A model generated the notes under the pieces. That model was not told the DNA's origin and did not search any database. It saw only the letters and a program-made list of their open reading frames with translations. A stretch of 11,049 bases of DNA from Bacteroidota bacterium. Its GTDB lineage: Bacteria; Bacteroidota; Bacteroidia; NS11-12g; UBA955. The translations under genes were made by a program, and so were the position numbers. Positions 1 to 6,312 of the stretch are shown in pieces. Positions within the stretch are counted from its first letter, which is position 1. The number at the start of each line of letters is the position of its first letter. The stretch covers positions 1 to 11,049 of the forward strand of contig SXYY01000164.1 in NCBI GenBank assembly GCA_005788145.1, read 5' to 3'.

Positions 1-435
1 ATAAGCAGGTACGGTGATAACGGCGCGTGTTACCTCTTGACCTAAATAGTCTTCAGCCGTTTTCTTCATTTTCTGAAGCACCATGGCGCTGATTTCCTGT
101 GGTGTATAATTGCGGTCGCCGATGGTTACACGTGGGGTGTCGTTATCGCCTTTCACAACTTCGTAAGGCACACGACCAATTTCCGTGGTCATGTTTGAAT
201 ATTTTTCACCCATGAATCGCTTGATCGATTGAATGGTGTGTTGGGGGTTGGTGATGGCTTGACGTTTTGCAGAATCACCCACTTTGCGCTCACCATTGCC
301 ATTGTCCATAAATGCCACAATAGAGGGGGTGGTTCTACGACCTTCACTGTTGGCAATTACAACGGGTTCGTTACCTTCCAAAACGGCTACACAGCTGTTG
401 GTGGTTCCTAAGTCAATTCAAATTATTTTACTCAT
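1..435 (-). CDS. dnaK: DnaK (Hsp70 chaperone), N-terminal part, interrupted by an in-frame TGA at codon 6
   Basis: The ATP-dependent Hsp70 chaperone works in the cytoplasm with DnaJ and GrpE, binding unfolded segments of client proteins. The 145 codons here cover about the first quarter of the usual ~640-residue protein (start of the nucleotide-binding domain) and run off the left edge. Reading from ATG 435-433 gives MSKII, a stop, then IDLGTTNSCVAVLEG, closely matching the canonical DnaK start (MGKIIGIDLGTTNSCV in E. coli). Later blocks RTTPSIVAF, AKRQAITNPQHTI, ISAMVLQKMKKTAEDYLG and AVITVPAY also match. The TGA replaces the glycine just before the phosphate-binding IDLGTTNS loop. The nearest downstream usual starts in frame (TTG at codon 19, ATG at codon 43) would remove that loop. 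It could be a sequencing or assembly error, a real nonsense mutation, or translation from the ATT codon just after the stop. The gene identity is certain; whether it is intact is not. Confidence 0.93.
418..420 (-). other. Premature in-frame stop (TGA) in place of conserved Gly6 of dnaK
   Basis: The sixth codon after the ATG at 435-433 is TGA on the minus strand. Both flanks remain in the same frame and match DnaK, so this is a substitution (GGA to TGA would be one base change), not an indel. TGA is used as the normal stop by four other genes in the window (panB, the acetyltransferase, crtY and blh), so a changed genetic code is not supported. Confidence 0.9.
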
Positions 436-496
436 GATTTTTAAGTTCTATTTGCACTGAATTAGCAATCCGTGTACCACTACGAGAATCACCGTT

Positions 497-570
497 TAAG
501 GGTGTCGTTATGGCAGAAATGCTGACAAAAAGTAAGGGTTGGGCAGTGCGACACCCCTTTGGGGCTGTCG
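497..570 (-). promoter_or_regulatory. Cluster of TGTCG/CGACA inverted repeats upstream of dnaK (possible operator or heat-shock control region, with a hairpin)
   Basis: The 147-nt spacer before dnaK holds a short hairpin. CGACACCCC (549-557) pairs with GGGGcTGTCG (561-570) around a TTT loop with one bulged C. A second copy of the same half-site, AAGGGTGTCG at 498-507, is also an inverted repeat of 549-559, and TGTC (503-506) faces GACA (524-527). On the minus strand the hairpin begins 12 nt after the stop of the lipoprotein gene but lacks a downstream T run, so it is a poor intrinsic terminator in that direction. T5 follows it on the plus strand. Its position before a heat-shock gene suggests regulation, but no known operator (for example CIRCE) matches. 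The repeats are seen directly; the function is inferred. Confidence 0.35.
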
Positions 571-582
571 TTTTTGCTGATT

Positions 583-1581
583 TTATCGAACGAAATTCAG
601 CGCTTTGGTGAGTTCGTGCTTTTGCAAATACACAATGGATGCCGCATCGATCGGTACACCCCATACTTTGGAGGTGGATCTTGAGGCGAACAATCCGTAT
701 CCGCCGGTAATATTGGTGTATTCTGCTTGCTTCTGTACGATGCCAAGGCTGGGCTCATTCACCGAAATGTAATCGACAAGGGTTTGGTTTCCTGCGTAAA
801 GGGTAAGTCCTACCCATTTGATGCGATGTTTTAAATTGGGCGCAGCAGTGATGTTGGATTGTAAAAATTGAAGAAAACTCAAGCGCGGAACCTGACGCAT
901 CGGAGCGGTGTTGTTGCCAACCAAATAATTGTTCACCACCCTCCAAGTGGCCATTTTGGTTTCTTTGGCATTGGTGTCGCCCGTGTTGATTTCTTCATAA
1001 TACACATGAAAGCGGGCATCATAAGCATAGGCATTGGGTGCGGCTACATAGGAAATGGTCAAGTATTCGGGGCCTACACTGAATACGTTGGTTTGGTCAA
1101 TAAATGGCGATCTAATTTTCGTGCTTCCCACAGTTTTTGTGGTGGATACCGCTTTGGTTTTTGTCAACGGGTTGGTTACCGTGATTTCGTACTCCTCATT
1201 GGGGTAGATTTTTTCGCGGGTTACCCATAGAATGTTCTTGTTGTTGGCGAAGATGCCTGAATCTTTCGTCGGCCCTTCCTCCGGGTTGCAAACGATAATC
1301 TGTCCGTTTGACAGTCGTTTCAATTCAACATGCGTAGAATCCAAATACAAACTGTCGGATATTTTGGCAGCCTCTAATGCCCCAATGTTTTCATTGAGGT
1401 AAGCTTTGTTGATTTTGATGTATTGGATGCTGTCTTGCGGATCCAAAAGGCCATAAATGACAATGGTCTCTTTGTAATCGGCATTGATATAGACTTCATT
1501 TTCACAGGCAGTAAAAAGAGCCATCAGAATCATGGCGAATGGGAAGAGGCGGTTTCTGTACTGCTGCAATTGCTGTTTCAT
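583..1581 (-). CDS. Predicted lipoprotein, DUF4249-like
   Basis: A 332-residue protein with a type II signal peptide. It has a basic N-terminus (KQQLQQYRNR), a hydrophobic stretch at residues 12-22 and a lipobox LFTAC with the lipidated Cys at 26, followed by Glu-Asn-Glu rather than an Asp retention signal. It is probably anchored in the inner leaflet of the outer membrane or surface-exposed, as is common in Bacteroidota. The rest is beta-rich, with no catalytic motif I can name. The layout (a YGLLDPQDSIQYIKINKAYL start, a Y-E-I-T-V-T-N-P strand near 131, a late YTNITGGYGLFASR block near 288-301) resembles DUF4249 lipoproteins, whose function is unknown and which often lie next to TonB-dependent receptor genes; none is seen here. 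It lies 147 nt upstream of dnaK on the same strand and is divergent from panB. The ATG start is chosen because it gives a complete signal peptide. Stop is TAA. Confidence 0.8.
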   Translation of the reverse strand: MKQQLQQYRNRLFPFAMILMALFTACENEVYINADYKETIVIYGLLDPQDSIQYIKINKAYLNENIGALEAAKISDSLYLDSTHVELKRLSNGQIIVCNPEEGPTKDSGIFANNKNILWVTREKIYPNEEYEITVTNPLTKTKAVSTTKTVGSTKIRSPFIDQTNVFSVGPEYLTISYVAAPNAYAYDARFHVYYEEINTGDTNAKETKMATWRVVNNYLVGNNTAPMRQVPRLSFLQFLQSNITAAPNLKHRIKWVGLTLYAGNQTLVDYISVNEPSLGIVQKQAEYTNITGGYGLFASRSTSKVWGVPIDAASIVYLQKHELTKALNFVR

Positions 1582-1602
1582 TTGGAAATAATCCTACTTT
1601 TG
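1570..1602 (+). promoter_or_regulatory. Candidate Bacteroidota-type promoter for panB
   Basis: TTG at 1570-1572, then 22 nt, then TACTTTTG at 1595-1602, which fits the TAnnTTTG -7 element. Transcription would start near 1608, leaving a leader of about 80 nt before panB. The site overlaps the 5' end of the divergent lipoprotein gene. Pattern match only. Confidence 0.45.
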
Positions 1603-1691
1603 TTTTTGAATTCTTACAAAGATGCTTCATTTGCAGTGAAATTTGGAATATTTCATCGCGATTTCATCGAAACTAAGAGGGGAAAAAAGCC

Positions 1692-2510
1692 ATGAGCATA
1701 CACAAAAAAGAAGAAAAGAAGGTAACCACCCATGTGCTTCACGAAATGAAGTCGCGCGGTGAGAAAATTTCCATGCTAACGGCCTACGATTTCTCTATGG
1801 CTCGCGTGGTTGACCAAGCCGGAATCGATGTGATTTTGGTCGGCGATAGTGCATCGAATGTGATGGCGGGACATGAAACAACTTTACCCATTACGCTGGA
1901 TCAAATGATTTATCATGCGAGTTCTGTGGTAAGGGGCGTGAATCGTGCCCTCGTGGTTGTGGATTTGCCATTTGGTAGTTATCAGGGCAACAGCAAAGAA
2001 GCCCTTGCATCAACCATTCGCATCATGAAAGAAAGTGGTGCCCATGCCATCAAAATGGAAGGCGGTGAAGAGATTTTGGAGAGTATCAAGCGAATTTTAA
2101 CGGCGGGTGTGCCTGTGATGGGACATTTGGGCTTAACACCACAGAGTATTTATAAATTTGGAACCTACACCGTGCGGGCCACGGAGGATGCAGAAGCCGA
2201 TAAGCTCATACGCGACAGTAAAATGTTGGAAGAGGCGGGTTGTTTTGCAATTGTACTGGAGAAAATCCCTGCCGATTTGGCGAAGCGGGTTGCAGAGAAT
2301 TTAACCATTCCAGTCATTGGTATTGGGGCGGGTAGTGGGGTTGATGGACAAGTATTGGTGGTTCACGATATGTTGGGTATCACCAATGAGTTTTCTCCAC
2401 GGTTTCTTCGGCGCTACGCCAACTTGTACGATTTGATGAAAGGGGCAGTTGAGAATTACATCAGCGATGTGAAATCCGTTAATTTTCCGAATAGCAAAGA
2501 ACAATATTGA
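1692..2510 (+). CDS. panB: 3-methyl-2-oxobutanoate hydroxymethyltransferase (ketopantoate hydroxymethyltransferase)
   Basis: PanB transfers a hydroxymethyl group from 5,10-methylene-tetrahydrofolate to 2-oxoisovalerate, giving ketopantoate, the first committed step of pantothenate and coenzyme A synthesis in the cytoplasm. The 272-residue length fits the family (about 264 in E. coli). Expected TIM-barrel motifs appear in order: MLTAYDFSMA (28-37), LVGDS with metal-binding Asp52, VVDLPFGSYQ with Asp91, IKMEGG with Glu123, GHLGLTPQS (144-152), the probable catalytic acid Glu190 in VLEKIP, and IGIGAGSGVDGQVLVVHDMLG (209-229). The ATG at 1692 is preceded by a purine-rich AGAGGGG, one of the few Shine-Dalgarno-like sites here. 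The TGA stop lies 3 nt before the acetyltransferase start, so the two are probably cotranscribed. No panC or panD is in view. Confidence 0.97.
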   Translation: MSIHKKEEKKVTTHVLHEMKSRGEKISMLTAYDFSMARVVDQAGIDVILVGDSASNVMAGHETTLPITLDQMIYHASSVVRGVNRALVVVDLPFGSYQGNSKEALASTIRIMKESGAHAIKMEGGEEILESIKRILTAGVPVMGHLGLTPQSIYKFGTYTVRATEDAEADKLIRDSKMLEEAGCFAIVLEKIPADLAKRVAENLTIPVIGIGAGSGVDGQVLVVHDMLGITNEFSPRFLRRYANLYDLMKGAVENYISDVKSVNFPNSKEQY

Positions 2511-2513
2511 TGT

Positions 2514-3044
2514 ATGATGGACCGCAATCCCCAGCCCCCTATCGGGTATTACTTGGATACAATGTCAGCGGAAGATTATGCTTCCGTTGCGTTGATTTTT
2601 GAACAAGGGATTGAAGGCGGGAATGCAACCTACGACACTGAAGCGGCCACATGGGAAAATTGGGATAAAAAACATCTTCAAGTTGGAAGATTCGTTGTCC
2701 GATCAGCGGAGAACAAACGGGTTTTGGGCTGGGTGGCGTTGAGTCCAATCAGTTCTCGGGTGGTATTTAGTGGTGTAGCGGAATTGAGTATTTACATAGA
2801 CAATTCAGCACATGGTATTGGCCTCGGCGATGCACTAATGGCCAATTGTATCGAAACGTCAGAAAACGCGGGCTTGTGGACTTTGCAATCTGGCATATTT
2901 CCGGAAAACGAGGCAAGTTTGAAGTTGCATGAGAAGCACGGTTTCCGTGTGATTGGATTCCGTGAAAGAATCGGTCAAATGCGCAACGGACTCTGGCGCG
3001 ATATTGTGTTTATGGAGAGAAGAAGCAAAGTGGTGGGGATTTGA
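2514..3044 (+). CDS. GNAT-family N-acetyltransferase, phosphinothricin-acetyltransferase (Pat/Bar) type
   Basis: A 176-residue acetyl-CoA-dependent acetyltransferase of the GNAT superfamily. The pattern is that of the Pat/Bar/MddA group: an early I-F-x-Q-G-I-x-x-G-N-A-T-Y region (28-40), W-E-N-W near 47-50, VLGWVALSPIS (70-80), the pyrophosphate-binding turn HGIGLGDALM (100-109), NEASLKLHEKHGFRVIGFRERIG (132-154) and a final WRDIVFMER (161-169). The first position of the Q/R-x-x-G-x-G/A motif is His instead of Arg or Gln. Members acetylate methionine sulfoximine, phosphinothricin, methionine sulfone or related amino-acid analogues; the true substrate here is unknown. Two ATGs (2514 and 2517) are adjacent and either could be used. 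It follows panB by 3 nt in the same frame and ends in TGA 12 nt before the end of the converging LysR-type gene. Confidence 0.88.
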   Translation: MMDRNPQPPIGYYLDTMSAEDYASVALIFEQGIEGGNATYDTEAATWENWDKKHLQVGRFVVRSAENKRVLGWVALSPISSRVVFSGVAELSIYIDNSAHGIGLGDALMANCIETSENAGLWTLQSGIFPENEASLKLHEKHGFRVIGFRERIGQMRNGLWRDIVFMERRSKVVGI

Positions 3045-3056
3045 TCCCATTCTCGC

Positions 3057-3329
3057 TTAAATACTCTTCTTTTTCTTAAACGGAGCAATCATTTCCTCCA
3101 CTTGTGCGATAATCGCCTCACATTGCTCTACGATTTCTTTTCCTTTGTCGGTAACCGTAATGGGTAGTGTACTTCTGTCGAAAATATTGGTGTTCATTCG
3201 GTCTTCAAAAGTTTTAATTTGTTGACTAACTGTGCTTTGGTCGGCGGCACACTCGTCTGCTGCTTTTGAGAAACTACCATGTTTTGCTACAGAAATCACA
3301 TATTGCATTTGGCGTAGGGTTACTATCAT
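3057..3329 (-). CDS. LysR-type DNA-binding domain protein lacking the effector domain
   Basis: From ATG 3329-3327 this is a 90-residue protein made almost entirely of a LysR-type winged helix-turn-helix: TLRQMQYVISVAKHGSFSKAA (4-24), the recognition helix around DQSTVSQQIKTFE (30-42), NIFDRS (48-53) and the TDKGKEIVEQ wing-to-linker helix (59-68). It ends in FKKKKSI and TAA. Full LysR regulators are about 300 residues with a C-terminal ligand-binding domain; none follows, since the next DNA is the converging acetyltransferase gene. The N-terminus resembles OxyR/LysR regulators of Bacteroidota. An upstream in-frame ATG at 3389 would add 20 unrelated residues. It lies upstream of the candidate promoter, so I prefer 3329. 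It may be a remnant or a small regulator that dimerises through the linker helix. Its targets are unknown. Confidence 0.75.
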   Translation of the reverse strand: MIVTLRQMQYVISVAKHGSFSKAADECAADQSTVSQQIKTFEDRMNTNIFDRSTLPITVTDKGKEIVEQCEAIIAQVEEMIAPFKKKKSI

Positions 3330-3344
3330 ATGAAGTTCAACAAA

Positions 3345-3373
3345 GAAAGTATAACTAAGTTTAGGTTTGGCAA
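3345..3373 (-). promoter_or_regulatory. Candidate promoter of the LysR-domain gene
   Basis: On the minus strand TTG (3373-3371), 17 nt, then TATACTTTC (3353-3345), a near match to the Bacteroidota -7 element, 15 nt before the ATG at 3329. It supports the shorter start of the LysR-domain gene. Confidence 0.35.
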
Positions 3374-3406
3374 GAGAATTCTTCAACAAAATTACGGTGT
3401 AAATGC

Positions 3407-3440
3407 GAGAAAAAGAAAAGGCCGGCTTGATAAACCGGCC
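3407..3440 (-). terminator. Intrinsic terminator of the transaldolase gene
   Basis: Read on the minus strand: GGCCGG (3440-3435), a 9-nt loop, CCGGCC (3425-3420), then TTTTCTTTTT (3419-3410). A GC-only six-pair stem and T-rich tail 26 nt after the transaldolase stop make a typical rho-independent terminator, which also insulates the LysR-domain gene downstream. Confidence 0.88.
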
Positions 3441-3466
3441 CTTTGTATGAATTGTTTAAATAGGTA

Positions 3467-4123
3467 TTACCTGCTGCCTTTGGCATGGTCAGCCAAAAAC
3501 TGAGCCAAACCGATATCGGTTAATGGATGTTTCAATAATCCCAAGATGGCGCTAAGCGGACAAGTTACCACATCTGCACCATGTTGAGCACACTGAACAA
3601 TGTGTAAAGACGTACGCACGCTGGCGGCCAAAATTTCCGTATCGTACCCTTGAACTGCGTAAATTTCGGCGATTTGTTTAATCAGGTCCATGCCTTCCCA
3701 GTTTTGATCGTCGATGCGACCCACGAAAGGTGACAGGTAAGTGGCCCCTGCTTTTGCCGCCAAAATTGCCTGCCCAGCGCTAAACACCAAGGTACAATTG
3801 GTACGAATACCGCGATCAGAAAAATATTTGATGGCTTTGATACCGTCTTTGATCATGGGGACTTTCACCACGATGTTGGGGTGGAGGGCTGCTAATTTTT
3901 CACCTTCCTTCACCATGCCATCGTAATCTGTGCTGATTACCTCTGCGCTCACATCGCCATCAACCATTTCGCAAATGGTTTTGTAATGGTTCAAAACGGC
4001 TTCTTCGCTGAAGATGCCCTCTTTGGCCATCAAACTTGGATTGGTGGTAACCCCGTCCAAAATGCCGAGGTCATTGGCTTCTTTGATTTGCGCCAAGTTG
4101 GCGGTGTCGATGAAAAATTTCAT
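3467..4123 (-). CDS. tal: Transaldolase of the small TalC/FSA (MipB) subfamily
   Basis: A 218-residue single-domain class I aldolase (family length about 214-222) that moves a dihydroxyacetone unit between sugar phosphates in the non-oxidative pentose phosphate pathway. Motifs: FFIDTANL (3-10), GVTTNPSLMAKEG (24-36), Schiff-base Lys87 in VVKVPM, TNCTLVFSAGQA (108-119), YLSPFVGRIDD (129-139) and ILAASVRT. Two positions that separate true transaldolases from fructose-6-phosphate aldolase are informative. E. coli FsaA has Gln59 in FAQV and Tyr131 in APYV. This protein has Glu61 in SAEV and Phe133 in SPFV, as in transaldolases. Databases often label such proteins 'fructose-6-phosphate aldolase'; I favour transaldolase activity. 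Transcribed alone on the minus strand, divergent from crtY, with its own terminator. Confidence 0.94.
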   Translation of the reverse strand: MKFFIDTANLAQIKEANDLGILDGVTTNPSLMAKEGIFSEEAVLNHYKTICEMVDGDVSAEVISTDYDGMVKEGEKLAALHPNIVVKVPMIKDGIKAIKYFSDRGIRTNCTLVFSAGQAILAAKAGATYLSPFVGRIDDQNWEGMDLIKQIAEIYAVQGYDTEILAASVRTSLHIVQCAQHGADVVTCPLSAILGLLKHPLTDIGLAQFLADHAKGSR

Positions 4124-4197
4124 GTTACGAAGTTAGCCACGAAATACCCACCTTGTTTTCACATCGTTCAACATTTTTTGCACCATTTTTCCGGGAA

Positions 4198-4230
4198 TTG
4201 TGTTTGTGGGAAGCATGAAATAAACTTTCG
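4198..4230 (+). promoter_or_regulatory. Candidate promoter of the crtY-blh operon
   Basis: TTG (4198-4200), 20 nt, then TAAACTTTCG (4221-4230), a near match to TAnnTTTG with one extra base. Transcription would start near 4236, leaving about 50 nt of leader if crtY starts at GTG 4287. Weak pattern match, but the position is sensible in this 160-nt divergent intergenic region. Confidence 0.33.
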
Positions 4231-4286
4231 GAGAACTTTTGAAAATTAAACAATTGTGGTGTTTTTGGGTTTGTTTTGAAAGTCTC

Positions 4287-5423
4287 GTGCAAAATCACTT
4301 CCGATATATCATTCAAGGCGCTGGCGCTTCAGGACTTTGGTTGGCTCACTCCCTTAATGAAGCAGGGTTGTTGGAAGTCGATCAATTGTTAATTATCGAA
4401 GGTGATGCAAACAAAGCAAACGACCGCACATGGTGTTTTTGGGGCAAAGCTGGGGAACACAATTTTTCTTTTGTGGATGCGAAGTGGCCATCGTTGAAGG
4501 TACAAGGCAATGTGCAGTCTATCGCGCCTTATCAATACTGCCATGCACGGAGCGAGGGTTTCTACCGTGGGATGCGCGAGGCTTTGTTGAAGAATACAAA
4601 TGTCTTTTGGCTCAACGAATGGGTGAATCAAGCAACCGCGGTGGAAAAACGCGTTAATGTTCAAACGAATCAGCACAATTTGACCGCTGACTATTTTTTT
4701 GGTAGCGGCCAATGGAATTCGAAGATCAAATTGGGGGATATCGCACTATGGCAATCATTTGTTGGTTGGCGGGTGAGGCTAATCAACCAAACTTGGGAAG
4801 CGAATGCTGCAACACTCATGGATTTTTCGATTCCACAGTCAAATTCTACCCGCTTTCTATATGTGCTTCCACTAAACAGTCATGAGGGTCTGTTGGAAGT
4901 GACCCAGTTTCATCCTGAGCGATTGTTGAAAGAAGAAGGCGAAGCCATTTTACAGCAAATTTGTCTGGAAAGAGGTTGGGAAGTTGAGGTTTTTGAGGTC
5001 GAGTGCGATGCGATTCCCATGAGTCCCGCCTTCAATCAATTGGAATCCCATCACAACGCTGGTGCGCGGATCATCGAAATTGGCATTTCAGCGGGTGCCT
5101 TAAAACCCACAACGGGGTATGGGTTTTTAACCATGCGCAACCACGCCTTGCAAATTGCCCGGGCACTGAAAACGGGGAATTTACTTCCAAGAATTTACCG
5201 AAAACGTCGATTCCGATTCTATGATGCCCTGCTTTTGCAAATGCTGGAAGAGAATCCACACAGGGGAAAGGATATTTTTGAGCGATTGTTCAACAAACTA
5301 CCCGCTCGGTTGGTGCTGAAATTCCTCGATGAAAAAACCGCTATCTGGGAGGAAATACGCATATTTTCACAGCTTCAAATTGCTTGGTTTCTAAAAGCCG
5401 TGTTCCAATATGCAAAACGTTGA
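4287..5423 (+). CDS. crtY: Lycopene beta-cyclase (CrtY family)
   Basis: A flavin/NAD(P)-dependent enzyme, probably membrane-associated, that closes both ends of lycopene to give beta-carotene. From GTG 4287 it has 378 residues, usual for CrtY. Family features in order: dinucleotide-binding YIIQGAGASGLWLA (7-20), Glu38 ending the second strand, NDRTWCFW (45-52), FYRGMREAL (92-100), FVGWRV (158-163), a MDFSIPQ...FLYVLP...LLEVTQF stretch (178-208), IPMSP (243-247) and KPTTGYGF (273-280). No ATG lies in a suitable place. The frame is open back to a TTG at 4239, but the first 16 residues from there are unrelated to the family, so GTG 4287 is preferred. The last 14 nt overlap blh, indicating cotranscription and coupled translation. 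Confidence 0.92.
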   Translation: MQNHFRYIIQGAGASGLWLAHSLNEAGLLEVDQLLIIEGDANKANDRTWCFWGKAGEHNFSFVDAKWPSLKVQGNVQSIAPYQYCHARSEGFYRGMREALLKNTNVFWLNEWVNQATAVEKRVNVQTNQHNLTADYFFGSGQWNSKIKLGDIALWQSFVGWRVRLINQTWEANAATLMDFSIPQSNSTRFLYVLPLNSHEGLLEVTQFHPERLLKEEGEAILQQICLERGWEVEVFEVECDAIPMSPAFNQLESHHNAGARIIEIGISAGALKPTTGYGFLTMRNHALQIARALKTGNLLPRIYRKRRFRFYDALLLQMLEENPHRGKDIFERLFNKLPARLVLKFLDEKTAIWEEIRIFSQLQIAWFLKAVFQYAKR

Positions 5424-6312
5424 CGCAAATTTGAGGTCGGTCAATCACCCCTTTTTTTGGTTGCAAACTGCATTTCAAGCGTCTTTGATATTGGTGGTGG
5501 CCATTTGGGGCCCAAGTGCAACTTTTTTGACGGTCTTCGCGGTCTTGGCCTTGGTCTTGATTGGCGTGCCGCACGGGGGCAATGATTTTTATTATCGTCC
5601 CAACAAATCGCTCTGGGGCAGCGTGAAATTTCTCTTCTTCTACCTGGGTTGCATGGCGCTTTATGCCCTTGTTTGGCAATGGTTACCGATCGTTGCCTTG
5701 CTCGCATTTTTGGTCATTTCTATGCATCACTTCGGACAGTCGAATTTTTTGTCGGATAGTTGGCGTGCCCCGGAATCACTGTTGTGGGGACTTTGGTTGT
5801 TGCTATTTCCAATGCTGAAACACGCCAGAGAAGCGGTGGGTATTTTTGCGGAAATGATGGGTGGCCATCAAAACCTCCCAATGGATTGGGGTACCATGAG
5901 CAATGCCTCGTGGATGGTTTTGGTATTGGTGTTTGGCTTGTTCTACGCGTTGATTTTGTGGCGCAGAAAAGTTGAACACAAGGGGCAATTTATACTGCAG
6001 TGGGCTTTGGTTACCATCTGGTATTGGCTAACCCCCTTGGTGTTGGGTTTTGTGGTTGTTTTTTGTCTGTGGCATTCGGCGCAATCGATGCGGTATCAGG
6101 TTTTGTATATTAGACATCAACGGCCCAAGTCCATCTTGGGTATTCTCAAAGATTTTCTGCCGTTGGGTATTTTGGCGATGTTGGCTTGGGTGGTTTCAGC
6201 GCAGTTTGATGTGATGCATCACTTGGGCTTGGGCTTTGTTTTGTTGTCTTTGGTGACCTTGCCCCATGTGGTTGTGATGGATGGGATCTATCGGGCCGAT
6301 AGCCATCGATGA
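5410..6312 (+). CDS. blh: Beta-carotene 15,15'-dioxygenase, Brp/Blh family
   Basis: An iron(II)-dependent integral membrane dioxygenase that splits beta-carotene at its centre into two retinal molecules, the chromophore of microbial rhodopsins. The 300-residue protein is strongly hydrophobic, with about seven to eight membrane segments between residues 20 and 292. Conserved His-containing motifs are GVPHGGNDF (His55), MHHFGQSN (His106/107), FCLWHSAQSMRYQ (His222) and LPHVVVMDGIY (His286), which fit the family's predicted four-histidine iron site. ATG 5410 lies inside the end of crtY (14-nt overlap). The gene ends in TGA and its last 25 nt overlap the converging SRPBCC gene. Directly after crtY, it completes a lycopene-to-retinal module. 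No opsin gene is in the window. Confidence 0.94.
   Translation: MQNVDANLRSVNHPFFWLQTAFQASLILVVAIWGPSATFLTVFAVLALVLIGVPHGGNDFYYRPNKSLWGSVKFLFFYLGCMALYALVWQWLPIVALLAFLVISMHHFGQSNFLSDSWRAPESLLWGLWLLLFPMLKHAREAVGIFAEMMGGHQNLPMDWGTMSNASWMVLVLVFGLFYALILWRRKVEHKGQFILQWALVTIWYWLTPLVLGFVVVFCLWHSAQSMRYQVLYIRHQRPKSILGILKDFLPLGILAMLAWVVSAQFDVMHHLGLGFVLLSLVTLPHVVVMDGIYRADSHR

Noticed and set aside
418..420. UGA reassigned to glycine (as in Gracilibacteria/SR1)
   Set aside because: Four other genes in the window end in TGA at the family-expected length, and crtY read past its TGA gives no related protein. No other internal TGA occurs in any gene, and the gene types are those of Bacteroidota.
447..475. CIRCE-like heat-shock operator before dnaK (TTTGCACTG...TTAGCA)
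   Set aside because: Only fragments of the CIRCE half-sites are present, in the wrong order and spacing (consensus TTAGCACTC-N9-GAGTGCTAA).
868..1230. A 120-codon plus-strand open frame opposite the lipoprotein gene
   Set aside because: Low-complexity product with no family features; the minus-strand frame has a complete signal peptide and full-length domain.
3467..4123. Naming the gene fsaA (fructose-6-phosphate aldolase)
   Set aside because: The diagnostic Gln and Tyr of FsaA are replaced by Glu61 and Phe133, as in transaldolases.
4239..4286. Starting crtY at the upstream TTG, adding 16 residues
   Set aside because: The added residues (KIKQLWCFWVCFESL) have no counterpart before the nucleotide-binding motif in the family, and the start would sit at the predicted transcription start.
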